A program made the translations under genes and the position numbers. The notes beneath the pieces were generated by a model that was not told the origin of the DNA, did not search any database, and saw nothing but the letters and a program-made list of their open reading frames with translations. Below, in pieces: positions 6,313-12,546 of a DNA stretch of 12,546 nucleotides (within the stretch, counting starts at the first letter, position 1; every line of letters starts with the position of its first letter). Source of the DNA: Hyphomicrobiaceae bacterium (GTDB taxonomy: Bacteria > Pseudomonadota > Alphaproteobacteria > Rhizobiales > Devosiaceae); the NCBI GenBank assembly GCA_020638065.1, contig JACKJG010000024.1, positions 1 through 12,546 of the forward strand. Direction: 5' to 3'.

Positions 6313-6334
6313 GCGTCCGCAAGCCGCGGGACGC
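6313..6334 (+). promoter_or_regulatory. possible stem-loop in the thrS leader
   Basis: GCGTCC (6313-6318) pairs with GGACGC (6329-6334), and an inner GC/GC step may extend it. The structure ends about 12 bases before the GGAG of the thrS ribosome binding site. ThrRS represses its own translation through a leader structure in E. coli; whether this hairpin acts similarly is unknown. High GC makes short chance stems common here. Confidence 0.3.
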
Positions 6335-6355
6335 TTCAATTCAATGGAGACGAAA

Positions 6356-8317
6356 ATGATTACGGTGAATTTCCCCGATGGCGCTCAACGCGAATTTGCG
6401 GTTGGCACCACGGGCACCACCGTTGTCGAGTCGATCTCCAAGTCGCTGGCCAAAGCGACGGTCGCCATGCGCGTCAACGGAGTGTTGAGCGATCTGTCCG
6501 ATCCACTCGGCGACGGTGCAACTATCGAATTCGTCAAACGCGAGGACCCAGCAGCGCTCGAGCTGATCCGGCACGATGCTGCGCACGTGCTGGCCGAGGC
6601 CGTGCAGGAGCTGTGGCCGGGCACGCAGGTGACCATCGGGCCGGTGATCGAGAACGGATTCTATTACGATTTCAAGCGTGATGAGCCTTTTTCAGAGGAT
6701 GAGCTGCGCGAGATCGAAAAGAAGATGTCCGAGATCGTCCAGCGGGGCGCGGCGTTCACCAAGGAAGTCTGGGACCGGAACGAAGCCAAACGCGTGTTCA
6801 AGGCCAAGGGCGAACACTTCAAGGTCGAGCTGGTCGATGCCATCCCCGAGGGCGAAGACGTCAAAATCTACAAGCAAGGTCAATGGTTTGATCTTTGCCG
6901 CGGCCCCCATATGCGTTCAACCAAGGATGTTGGCACGGCATTCAAGTTGACCAAGGTGGCCGGGGCCTATTGGCGTGGCGACAGCAACAATCCGGTTTTG
7001 AGCCGAATCTATGGCACTGCGTTCGCCAATCAGAAAGACCTCGACGAGCATCTGCATATGCTTGAGGAGGCCGAGAAGCGCGATCATCGCAAACTCGGGC
7101 GCGAGCTGGACCTGTTTCACTTCCAGGAGGAAGCTCAGGGCAGCGTTTTCTGGCACCCGAGGGGCTTTGTCATCTATAACCAGATGGAGGAATATATCCG
7201 CCGCAAGCTCGGCAAGGCTGGCTATGTAGAGGTCAAGACCCCGCAACTGATGCACGCCAAGTTCTGGGAACAATCGGGGCATTGGGGCAAATACCGCGAA
7301 AACATGTTCGTGGTGCCGGACGAGGTACCCAATACCGAGGATGAGGGACCGGTGCTGACCGGCGAGGGCGACCTGATGGCGCTCAAGCCGATGAACTGTC
7401 CGGCCCACGTGCAGATTTTCAATCAGGGTGTCAAAAGCTATCGCGACCTGCCGTTGCGCATGGCCGAATTTGGCTGCTGCCATCGCAATGAGGCGCATGG
7501 TGCGCTGCACGGACTCATGCGGGTCCGGCAGATGACCCAGGACGATGCCCATATTTTCTGCAGAGAAGACCAGATCCAGTCCGAAACGGAGCATTTCGTC
7601 AATCTCCTCTATTCGGTCTATGGCGATCTTGGATTTGACAAGGTGGTCATCAAGCTGGCGACGCGGCCTGACAAGTTTGGTGGCACGATCGAGCGTTGGG
7701 ACATGGCCGAACAGGCCCTCGGCGCGGCCCTTCGTGCCACCGGCTATGATTTCGAAATCGCCGAGGGCGAGGGAGCATTTTATGCGCCCAAGCTGGAGTT
7801 CCACCTCAAGGATGCCATCGGGAGGTCTTGGCAGGTGGGTACCCTGCAACTTGATTTCGTCCTGCCCGAACGACTGAATGCTACCTACGTGGCTGAAGAT
7901 GGTTCGCGTCAATACGCGGTCATGCTGCATCGGGCCATCCTTGGATCGCTTGAGCGATTTATTGGCATTTTGATCGAAAACCATGCGGGCCGTATGCCCA
8001 TGTGGCTTTCTCCGGTGCAGGTGGTGGTTGCCACGATTGTGTCGGAAGCCGATCCGGCTGCCGAGGCTCTGGCGCAAAAGATGCGGGCCCTGGGATTGCG
8101 CGTCGAGACCGATTTCCGCAACGAAAAGATCAACTACAAGGTGCGCGAGCACTCCGTGAACAAGGTGCCGGCGATTTTCGTGATCGGCAAGCGCGAAGCG
8201 GAAGAGGGTACGGTGTCGGTGCGGCGGCTCGGTTCCGACGGACAGAGCGTCTTGCCGGCCGACGAAGCGGTCGCCCAGATTCTGAAAGAAGCCGTTCCGC
8301 CCGATCTCGCGCGCTAG
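6356..8317 (+). CDS. thrS: threonyl-tRNA synthetase ThrS
   Basis: Charges tRNA-Thr with threonine and edits mischarged serine. At 653 residues it has the full bacterial layout: TGS domain (1-63), editing/SAD domain (about 64-240) with H73, H77, C181 and H185 (HDAAH, CRGPH), class II catalytic core (about 250-545) and anticodon-binding domain (about 552-650). Zinc ligands that select threonine are C348 (MNCPAH), H399 (DDAHIF) and H525 (MLHRAILGSLERF). Class II motif 2 is seen in FGCCHRNEAHGALHGLMRVR. Start ATG 6356 is placed by GGAG seven bases upstream; the ATG at 6344 that precedes it merely contains this ribosome binding site. All key residues are intact. It is an essential single gene, divergent from the preceding exported protein and convergent with the next. 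Confidence 0.98.
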   Translation: MITVNFPDGAQREFAVGTTGTTVVESISKSLAKATVAMRVNGVLSDLSDPLGDGATIEFVKREDPAALELIRHDAAHVLAEAVQELWPGTQVTIGPVIENGFYYDFKRDEPFSEDELREIEKKMSEIVQRGAAFTKEVWDRNEAKRVFKAKGEHFKVELVDAIPEGEDVKIYKQGQWFDLCRGPHMRSTKDVGTAFKLTKVAGAYWRGDSNNPVLSRIYGTAFANQKDLDEHLHMLEEAEKRDHRKLGRELDLFHFQEEAQGSVFWHPRGFVIYNQMEEYIRRKLGKAGYVEVKTPQLMHAKFWEQSGHWGKYRENMFVVPDEVPNTEDEGPVLTGEGDLMALKPMNCPAHVQIFNQGVKSYRDLPLRMAEFGCCHRNEAHGALHGLMRVRQMTQDDAHIFCREDQIQSETEHFVNLLYSVYGDLGFDKVVIKLATRPDKFGGTIERWDMAEQALGAALRATGYDFEIAEGEGAFYAPKLEFHLKDAIGRSWQVGTLQLDFVLPERLNATYVAEDGSRQYAVMLHRAILGSLERFIGILIENHAGRMPMWLSPVQVVVATIVSEADPAAEALAQKMRALGLRVETDFRNEKINYKVREHSVNKVPAIFVIGKREAEEGTVSVRRLGSDGQSVLPADEAVAQILKEAVPPDLAR

Positions 8318-8353
8318 TTTGTCGAGTCTTTGGAATCACTTTGGGCGGCGGGT

Positions 8354-9361
8354 TCAACCGTTGTCCGAAGTACCTGCGGCATAGACCGCCGTCAGCACTT
8401 CGACGTCTTGCGGAGCGCCGGGCTTTACCTCGAAGTCGCGATTGTAGACCTTGCCGCCCAGTTTCGCGATGACCTGATAGTCGCCTTCCGCCAGCACCAG
8501 TGACGGAAACGCACCAAAGAAGGTGTAGATCTGATTGCCCTGATCGTCCTGAACAGTCCAGTCGACGTCGGCAATGGCCTCGCCGCCCGCGACAGATACG
8601 AGTTTGAGATTGATGCGTGACGCGCGGTGGTAAAGCGTGGCCTCGGTCATTTCGCCCGGTTCGACACGAATGTCGGCCTTGACGGTGGCGTTGTTGGTGC
8701 CCCAGCGGCTCTCAACCCGGTAAACGCCGGCATTGAGATGAATGACTTCGCCTGGTTTCAGGTTCCGCACGATTGCGACCGGGTCCTCATCGACGCTGGT
8801 GGCGAAAATGTCGTAGCGCAGGCTGCCCGGATTGATCGAAATGTCGCCTGTCACAGCGCTGTTGAGCTTAAGAGCACCGGCTTCCATGACCATGGTCTTG
8901 TCGTTTTCGCCGGGCGAAACCTGAAGTGTGTCGCTGATCTGGGCATGCCCATAGGCGGCGTGGATCATGTATTGACCGGGCGGCAGTTCGATATGAGCGG
9001 TCGAGTCCTCGGATTTGGCGATGAGTTTGAGTTGTCCATTGCTGTCGGCCGCGCCGAAGACACGCCATTCGACACCGCTGGGGATGACGGGGCCGTCCCG
9101 GCTGATGCGAGCAATGAGGGTAACGGGTTGATCCGCACCTGCGGCCGCCATTTGCACGGCATCGAGGGCCGTTTGCTGTTGCGGCAGGGACGCAACTTCA
9201 AAACTGCCTTCGCCTCCGGCGCCGAGATTTTCGGGTCTTGGACGGGGCAGGGGCGGGATGTCCTGCGCAAAAACGGGAGGAACTGCGACGCTCCAGATGA
9301 GAACAAACGCCATCGCGCCAAGTGTTGGCGCCTTGATCGGATTGGCGGTGCGTTTCTGCAT
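8354..9361 (-). CDS. exported protein with three similar beta-rich (Ig/transthyretin-like) modules
   Basis: A 335-residue protein, not assigned to a named family. A signal peptide covers about 1-33 (hydrophobic 16-29, cleavage after VFAQ or nearby), followed by a proline-rich linker PPLPRPRPEN (36-45). The rest consists of three internal repeats of about 80 residues (about 80-160, 162-246, 247-325). Each ends with a matching half-module: LPPGQYMIHAAYGHA...VSPGE, LNAGVYRVESRWGTN...VEPGE, and LAEGDYQVIAKLGGK...VKPGA. The GxYxV...G...VxPG pattern is typical of carboxypeptidase-regulatory or transthyretin-like beta sandwiches. It probably acts in the periplasm or cell surface. Start ATG 9361 has AGGGG just upstream; the frame extends to 9433 without a better site. 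It is divergent from the nitroreductase gene. Confidence 0.8.
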   Translation of the reverse strand: MQKRTANPIKAPTLGAMAFVLIWSVAVPPVFAQDIPPLPRPRPENLGAGGEGSFEVASLPQQQTALDAVQMAAAGADQPVTLIARISRDGPVIPSGVEWRVFGAADSNGQLKLIAKSEDSTAHIELPPGQYMIHAAYGHAQISDTLQVSPGENDKTMVMEAGALKLNSAVTGDISINPGSLRYDIFATSVDEDPVAIVRNLKPGEVIHLNAGVYRVESRWGTNNATVKADIRVEPGEMTEATLYHRASRINLKLVSVAGGEAIADVDWTVQDDQGNQIYTFFGAFPSLVLAEGDYQVIAKLGGKVYNRDFEVKPGAPQDVEVLTAVYAAGTSDNG

Positions 9362-9423
9362 GTTGCCCCTACACATCGCTTGGCACTGACTCGCGTGTCG
9401 CGTTAGGCAGTGAATCGGTTTTT

Positions 9424-9436
9424 TGTGTGTCACACA
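9424..9436. promoter_or_regulatory. 13-bp palindrome in a divergent promoter region
   Basis: TGTGTG-T-CACACA is a perfect palindrome with a single central base, preceded by a run of T. It lies in the 121-base gap between the divergent exported-repeat protein and nitroreductase genes, 47 bases upstream of the nitroreductase start. It could be an operator for either gene; no regulator gene is next to it. Confidence 0.35.
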
Positions 9437-9482
9437 GGTAGACGCAGCGCAACCGGAGAAGGTTCAAACGAAAGGAAACAAA

Positions 9483-10070
9483 ATGGCAGGCAATCAGGCA
9501 ATGCTGGACTATTTGCTGACGCGGCGCTCGGTGACATTGCCGTTTCTGGCCGAGCCCGGGCCGAGTGCCGCAGAGCTCAAGACGCTTCTGACCATCGCAA
9601 CCCGCGTGCCCGATCACGCCAAGCTGACGCCTTGGCGTCTCGTTGTCTATTCGGGCGAGGACCGGGCGGCGATCGGCGCGGAATTGGCGCGCCGGGCCGC
9701 GGAACGCAATCCTGCAATTTCAGAGGAAATGCTGGAAAAGGAGCGCAATCAGTTTCTGCCTGCGCCGTTGACTGTCGGTGTGCTTTCAAAGCCCGTGGAG
9801 AATCCCAAAGCTCCGGAAATGGAGCAGCTCCTGAGCGCGGGGTGCGTGGCCTTCAATTTGCTCAACGGAGCGTTCGCTTTGGGCTATGCCGCCCACTGGG
9901 TGACCCGCTGGTTTGCTTTCGACAAAGAGGCAGCCACCTTTCTGGGCGCGGAAGAGGGCGAGCAGTTTGTTGGGTTCATCCACATCGGCACGCCAACGGC
10001 GCATCTTGGGGAGCGTGACAGGCCGGAACTGGAGGAAGTCGTGCGCTATTGGACCCCACCCGCCCACTGA
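9483..10070 (+). CDS. nitroreductase family protein (YdjA-like)
   Basis: An FMN-dependent oxidoreductase-family protein of 195 residues, cytoplasmic. It resembles E. coli YdjA, the small single-domain nitroreductases: FMN-contact motif TRRSV (13-17), RVPDHAKLTPWRLVV (41-55), EMEQLLSAGC and a C-terminal VGFIHIGTP. Family enzymes reduce nitro compounds, quinones or unsaturated bonds with NAD(P)H; the natural substrate is unknown. Start ATG 9483 has AAAGGAAA just upstream; an upstream in-frame start (9423) would fall in the palindrome region. It stands alone with its own divergent promoter region, and the next gene has its own control region. Confidence 0.93.
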   Translation: MAGNQAMLDYLLTRRSVTLPFLAEPGPSAAELKTLLTIATRVPDHAKLTPWRLVVYSGEDRAAIGAELARRAAERNPAISEEMLEKERNQFLPAPLTVGVLSKPVENPKAPEMEQLLSAGCVAFNLLNGAFALGYAAHWVTRWFAFDKEAATFLGAEEGEQFVGFIHIGTPTAHLGERDRPELEEVVRYWTPPAH

Positions 10071-10073
10071 CTG

Positions 10074-10088
10074 TTAACCAGACGTTAA
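10074..10088 (+). promoter_or_regulatory. CtrA-like full site TTAA-N7-TTAA
   Basis: TTAA (10074-10077) and TTAA (10085-10088) are separated by exactly seven bases, the spacing required by the CtrA response regulator. It starts four bases after the nitroreductase stop and is 49-63 bases upstream of the transglycosylase start. Nineteen bases further on is a TTAACCAT half site. Confidence 0.5.
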
Positions 10089-10098
10089 GCTGCAAGTG

Positions 10099-10121
10099 AG
10101 AGTTTATTAACCATAAACTCT
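10099..10121. repeat. perfect 9-bp inverted repeat with an embedded TTAACCAT motif
   Basis: AGAGTTTAT (10099-10107) and ATAAACTCT (10113-10121) are exact reverse complements around the five-base spacer TAACC. The octamer TTAACCAT (10107-10114), a CtrA half-site form, spans the centre. The repeat ends 15 bases before the transglycosylase ATG. It could be an operator or, if transcribed, a hairpin at the ribosome binding site. No T-tract follows, so it is not a clear terminator. Confidence 0.6.
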
Positions 10122-10136
10122 GACCCGGATCCGATC

Positions 10137-10973
10137 ATGGCGGTCGATTCCATTTCCATTTCTCCGGCACTCGCCTCGATCATCAATCGGGCCGGGGACA
10201 AAAGTGGTGTCGATTTCGACTATCTGGTTCAGACCGCCATGCGGGAGAGCAGCCTTGACCCGCACGCCAAGGCACCGACCTCGAGTGCCGTGGGGCTGTT
10301 TCAGTTCATCGAATCGACCTGGCTCGAGGTCCTCAAGACGCAGGGGCCATCGCTCGGATACGGACAATATGCGCAGTACATCACGCAAAACGCCGATGGT
10401 GATTATGTGGTGCCAAACGCAGCCAAGCGCTCTGAAATTCTGGCGCTGCGCGAGGACCCGCAGATGTCTGCCGATCTGGCGGCAGCCTTCACGCGCTCGA
10501 ACGGGGAATATCTGAAGAACCGTTTCGGGCGGCAGCCAAGCCCCGGCGAGCTCTATATTGCGCACTTTCTGGGTGCACGAGGGGCGGCGAAGCTGTTTGA
10601 AGCGGGCCTCAGCAATCCGGACCAGATTGCGGCCAGCCTTTTCCCCAAACAGGCAGCAGCAAATCAGGCCATTTTCTACAATCGCGGACGCGCCAAAACC
10701 ATCCGCGAAGTCTATCGGTCACTGGTGGCTTTGCACGATCAAACGGCACCTGTGCCGGTGACCTCCACACCGCAAACGGTTGTCGCCAACAATGGCGACT
10801 TGCCAGTTCCGTCGCGCTACGGTCCTAGTTTGCCCATGGATTTCACGCAGCTTTACTCGACGGATCCGAACAACTCCGCTTCGCCCGTGGCCCAGACCCA
10901 GGATGCGAGCGCAGCGAGATTTGTGGTCGTGGATCCCGGCGCGGCGTTTTTCGCCCAGCTATACAACCGCTAG
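10137..10973 (+). CDS. lytic transglycosylase (SLT domain) without signal peptide
   Basis: Lytic transglycosylases cleave the MurNAc-GlcNAc bond of peptidoglycan, giving 1,6-anhydro ends. The 278 residues have an SLT domain at about 14-185. The catalytic Glu is E37 in MRESSLDP; GLFQF (53-57), TRSNGEYL (119-126) and YIAHFLGARGAAKLF (140-154) are the typical following motifs. The C-terminal 85 residues are Pro/Ser/Thr-rich and end in FFAQLYNR. There is no N-terminal signal peptide, which I recall as common for this rhizobial subgroup; export may use another route, such as a flagellar-type or other dedicated system. Start ATG 10137, weak ribosome binding site. The upstream region has CtrA-like sites and a perfect inverted repeat, which suggest cell-cycle timing of wall cutting (inference). 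Confidence 0.9.
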   Translation: MAVDSISISPALASIINRAGDKSGVDFDYLVQTAMRESSLDPHAKAPTSSAVGLFQFIESTWLEVLKTQGPSLGYGQYAQYITQNADGDYVVPNAAKRSEILALREDPQMSADLAAAFTRSNGEYLKNRFGRQPSPGELYIAHFLGARGAAKLFEAGLSNPDQIAASLFPKQAAANQAIFYNRGRAKTIREVYRSLVALHDQTAPVPVTSTPQTVVANNGDLPVPSRYGPSLPMDFTQLYSTDPNNSASPVAQTQDASAARFVVVDPGAAFFAQLYNR

Positions 10974-10974
10974 A

Positions 10975-10986
10975 GTGGGCGCCCAC
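10975..10986. repeat. 12-bp perfect palindrome downstream of the transglycosylase gene
   Basis: GTGGGCGCCCAC begins one base after the transglycosylase stop. It is followed by three copies of a GAACCG-containing element (at 10987, 11009 and 11051) before the DUF2336 gene. As RNA the palindrome would need a tight loop, and no U-tract follows; it could be a weak transcription end or a protein site. Confidence 0.35.
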
Positions 10987-11115
10987 GAACCGCGTTCCGT
11001 CCTGCTCTGAACCGCTCCCTTGTGGTTACCGCACCGTTTCCAAACGTGGTGAACCGTTCCTTAAGGCTTGTCGCGCACAATCCCATTTGAGTGTTTGCGT
11101 GAATTGGGTTTGGGA

Positions 11116-12342
11116 ATGATCGGATACGGCGAGTTTCTCGATTTGTCGCGGTCTGCCGACAGTGCGGCGAGGGCACAGGCGGCCTTTCTCGTGTCGAGTG
11201 CCTACGTCGATCATTCCGGTCCGGAAGATGAGCGGGCGGCCTTGTTCGCGGCGCTTATCAGTTTTCTTGAGGACAGTTCGGTCAAAGTCAGGGCCGCTCT
11301 GGCCTATGGCATGCTCCGTTCCGACAAAGCGCCGCGCGTCGCCATTCTTGCATTGGCCGACGACGCGCCGATCATTTCACGTGCCGTTCTGCAGCACTCG
11401 CCGGTACTGATCGAAACCGACCTTTTGGGCCTGGCGCGCCGGGTTGGCGAAGAACTGCTACCGGCAATTGTCGCACGAGACCGGGTTTCGCCGCGGCTGG
11501 CCAATGTCCTCTTCGAGCGGGAGATGCGGACGGTCAACCTGGAACTGCTTGCAAGATCAGAAATCGAGATCGATGCGGAACGGCTCGCGCTACTGGCCGA
11601 GGCCTACGCAGACGATGCGACCTATCGCGGGGCGCTCCTGAAACGTAAAACGCTGCCGGCTCATGCCCGTTGGCTTCTGGTTCAGCAGGCGGCCACTGCG
11701 ATACGTGCGGGCCGGCTGGTGCAGGGGGCACTCATGCCGCAACGTGCCGAGCGTTTGTTCCGGGACGCAGCGGACAATGCGCTCTGTGCGATCGGGGAGC
11801 AGGCGGCAGCAAATCGCGAACAGGGTTTTGTTCGATCCGCACGCGGAAGTGGAGACATCAATACACGCATTCTCATGCACGCCTTGCTGCACGGCCAAGC
11901 CCTGTTCTTCGCGGACGCGATCGGGCAATTGTGTGGTGTGACCCCTGCCAAGGTTTTTTCGATTTTGGGGCAGGGAGCGAGGGTCTCGGTGAATGCCCTG
12001 CTTGCGCGTTCGGGGATGAGCGCCGGATTGAGGAACCTTTTGACCCGGCTCGTGATGTTCGCCCGCGATGTCGATCTCAGCGGAGACGTCGCGGCACGGC
12101 TATTTGTCGTCACTGCACTGATCGAGGAGCTGGTCATCGAGCATGATGGCTTGCTGCCGGACGAATTGAGCGAAGGCTTTGCCTATCTCAATGAGCAGAA
12201 TCTCGTTCTGGCCCGTGAGGCATCTCGAGGCGTGATGCCGACATTTGTCTCCGGAGAGATAGAAGACAACCGGTTCCCACATTCCGAGACGCGTGTTGCG
12301 GAACTGATGGGGTCAGACCGGATCGCGCTGCCAGCGGCCTAG
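11116..12342 (+). CDS. DUF2336 domain protein
   Basis: A 408-residue soluble, almost wholly alpha-helical protein of the alphaproteobacterial DUF2336 family, whose biochemical role is not established. Residues 1-100 resemble HEAT-type helical repeats (EDERAALFAALISFLEDSSVKVRAALA region at 37-63, then APRVAILALADDAPIISRAVLQHSPVL). The middle and C-terminal part (about 180-400) holds further helices with RILMHALLHGQALFFADAIGQLCGV (251-275) and FSILGQGARVSVNALL (281-296). There is no signal peptide or membrane segment. I chose ATG 11116 because the typical DUF2336 N-terminus begins there; in-frame TTG codons at 11068, 11095, 11104 and 11110 are possible starts, none with a convincing ribosome binding site. 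It is 142 bases after the transglycosylase gene. Its stop shares a palindromic CTAG with the convergent gene. Confidence 0.85.
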   Translation: MIGYGEFLDLSRSADSAARAQAAFLVSSAYVDHSGPEDERAALFAALISFLEDSSVKVRAALAYGMLRSDKAPRVAILALADDAPIISRAVLQHSPVLIETDLLGLARRVGEELLPAIVARDRVSPRLANVLFEREMRTVNLELLARSEIEIDAERLALLAEAYADDATYRGALLKRKTLPAHARWLLVQQAATAIRAGRLVQGALMPQRAERLFRDAADNALCAIGEQAAANREQGFVRSARGSGDINTRILMHALLHGQALFFADAIGQLCGVTPAKVFSILGQGARVSVNALLARSGMSAGLRNLLTRLVMFARDVDLSGDVAARLFVVTALIEELVIEHDGLLPDELSEGFAYLNEQNLVLAREASRGVMPTFVSGEIEDNRFPHSETRVAELMGSDRIALPAA

Positions 12343-12546
12343 GCCGTCAACTTGCGCGAGCATTCTTCGAGGTGCCGCCCGATCAGTTCGGCGAGGGCGT
12401 TGTGGACCTCGAGGTGTATTGGCAGGTTCTTTTTGCAGCCTTCCGACAGGGTGGCGATTGTCGCGGTGATCGCCATCCGGATCGTCTCGCACCGCAACCA
12501 CCACTTGCAGTCGCGCTCCATCAATGCAGCGAGAGAGGCAGCGAAA
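12339..12546 (-). CDS. C-terminal part of an unrecognised Cys/His-containing protein (runs off window)
   Basis: Only the last 68 residues are inside the window; the frame is open through the right edge, so the true start is outside it. ATG codons at 12521 and TTG at 12524 are inside but need not be the start. I do not recognise the family. The visible part is a likely two- or three-helix segment with four cysteines and several histidines: DCKWWLRC, EGCKKNLPIH, VHNALAELIGRHLEEC. The HxxxC at the end and CxxxxxC at the start are suggestive of metal or disulfide binding. The stop TAG (12339-12341) is within the CTAG that also ends the DUF2336 gene. Confidence 0.6.
   Translation of the reverse strand, partial: FAASLAALMERDCKWWLRCETIRMAITATIATLSEGCKKNLPIHLEVHNALAELIGRHLEECSRKLTA

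Noticed and set aside
6301..6681. A frame starting at 6301 that overlaps the thrS start in another register (possible leader peptide)
   Set aside because: It continues 126 codons out of frame inside thrS, has an Arg-rich composition and no ribosome binding site, so it is a shadow rather than a short leader peptide.
6917..8152. A 411-residue open frame antisense to thrS
   Set aside because: It lies wholly within the certain thrS gene and shows no recognisable motifs; long antisense frames are expected in GC-rich coding DNA.
9381..9400. TGGCAC resembling the -24 element of a sigma54 promoter
   Set aside because: The -12 TTGC element is absent at the required spacing.
8627..9406. A 259-residue open frame antisense to the exported repeat protein
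   Set aside because: The minus-strand frame has a signal peptide, a good ribosome binding site and internal repeats; the plus frame has none.
10987..11060. GAAC/GTTC repeats considered as an alphaproteobacterial LexA box (GTTC-N7-GTTC)
   Set aside because: No pair has the direct-repeat seven-base spacing; only inverted pairs with one or three bases between them occur.
1..12546. Mobile elements, tRNA or rRNA genes, CRISPR arrays, toxin-antitoxin pairs
   Set aside because: No transposase or integrase motifs, terminal repeats, cloverleaf sequences or regularly spaced repeats were seen on either strand.

Overview
The window looks like ordinary chromosomal core DNA of an alphaproteobacterium, most likely of the order Hyphomicrobiales (Rhizobiales). 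The evidence is high GC content, the alphaproteobacterial families present (PAS_5, a tandem-PilZ protein, DUF2336, and a signal-less SLT transglycosylase), and a housekeeping neighbourhood (IscU-like scaffold, folE, hisI, yidD, thrS) that I recall from rhizobial genomes. A Devosia- or Pelagibacterium-like genus is possible, but that is only a guess. I see no mobile elements, CRISPR arrays, rRNA or tRNA genes, and no obviously transferred DNA.

Layout. Positions 1-790 hold a possible tail of an upstream gene and a minus-strand tandem PilZ (c-di-GMP receptor family) protein. Positions 946-1599 hold a minus-strand PAS_5 sensor-like protein. A divergent intergenic region with a CtrA-like site follows, then a rhomboid protease (1810-2553, plus). 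This gene converges with a minus-strand folE-hisI pair (folate/queuosine precursor synthesis and histidine synthesis). Divergent from folE is a tightly overlapping plus-strand operon: IscU-like scaffold, yidD, and an M19 dipeptidase. A small exported four-cysteine protein (minus) lies next, followed by thrS (plus). An exported protein with three similar beta-rich modules (minus) stands divergent from a YdjA-like nitroreductase (plus). Then come a lytic transglycosylase and a DUF2336 protein (both plus), and at the right edge the C-terminal part of an unrecognised Cys/His-containing protein (minus).

How the genes relate. The centre is housekeeping: amino acid and folate metabolism, Fe-S assembly, membrane protein insertion and tRNA charging. 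The flanks carry signalling and envelope genes. CtrA-like motifs (TTAA-N7-TTAA or TTAACCAT) lie in front of the PilZ gene, between PAS_5 and the rhomboid gene, and twice in front of the transglycosylase. This suggests, as inference, that part of the flanking gene set is cell-cycle controlled. Several inverted repeats occur in the intergenic gaps. The clearest are a hairpin that would bury the hisI ribosome binding site and a perfect 9-bp inverted repeat in front of the transglycosylase. I found no convincing new biological system. The points most worth checking are these regulatory structures and the uncharacterised exported or Cys-rich proteins.
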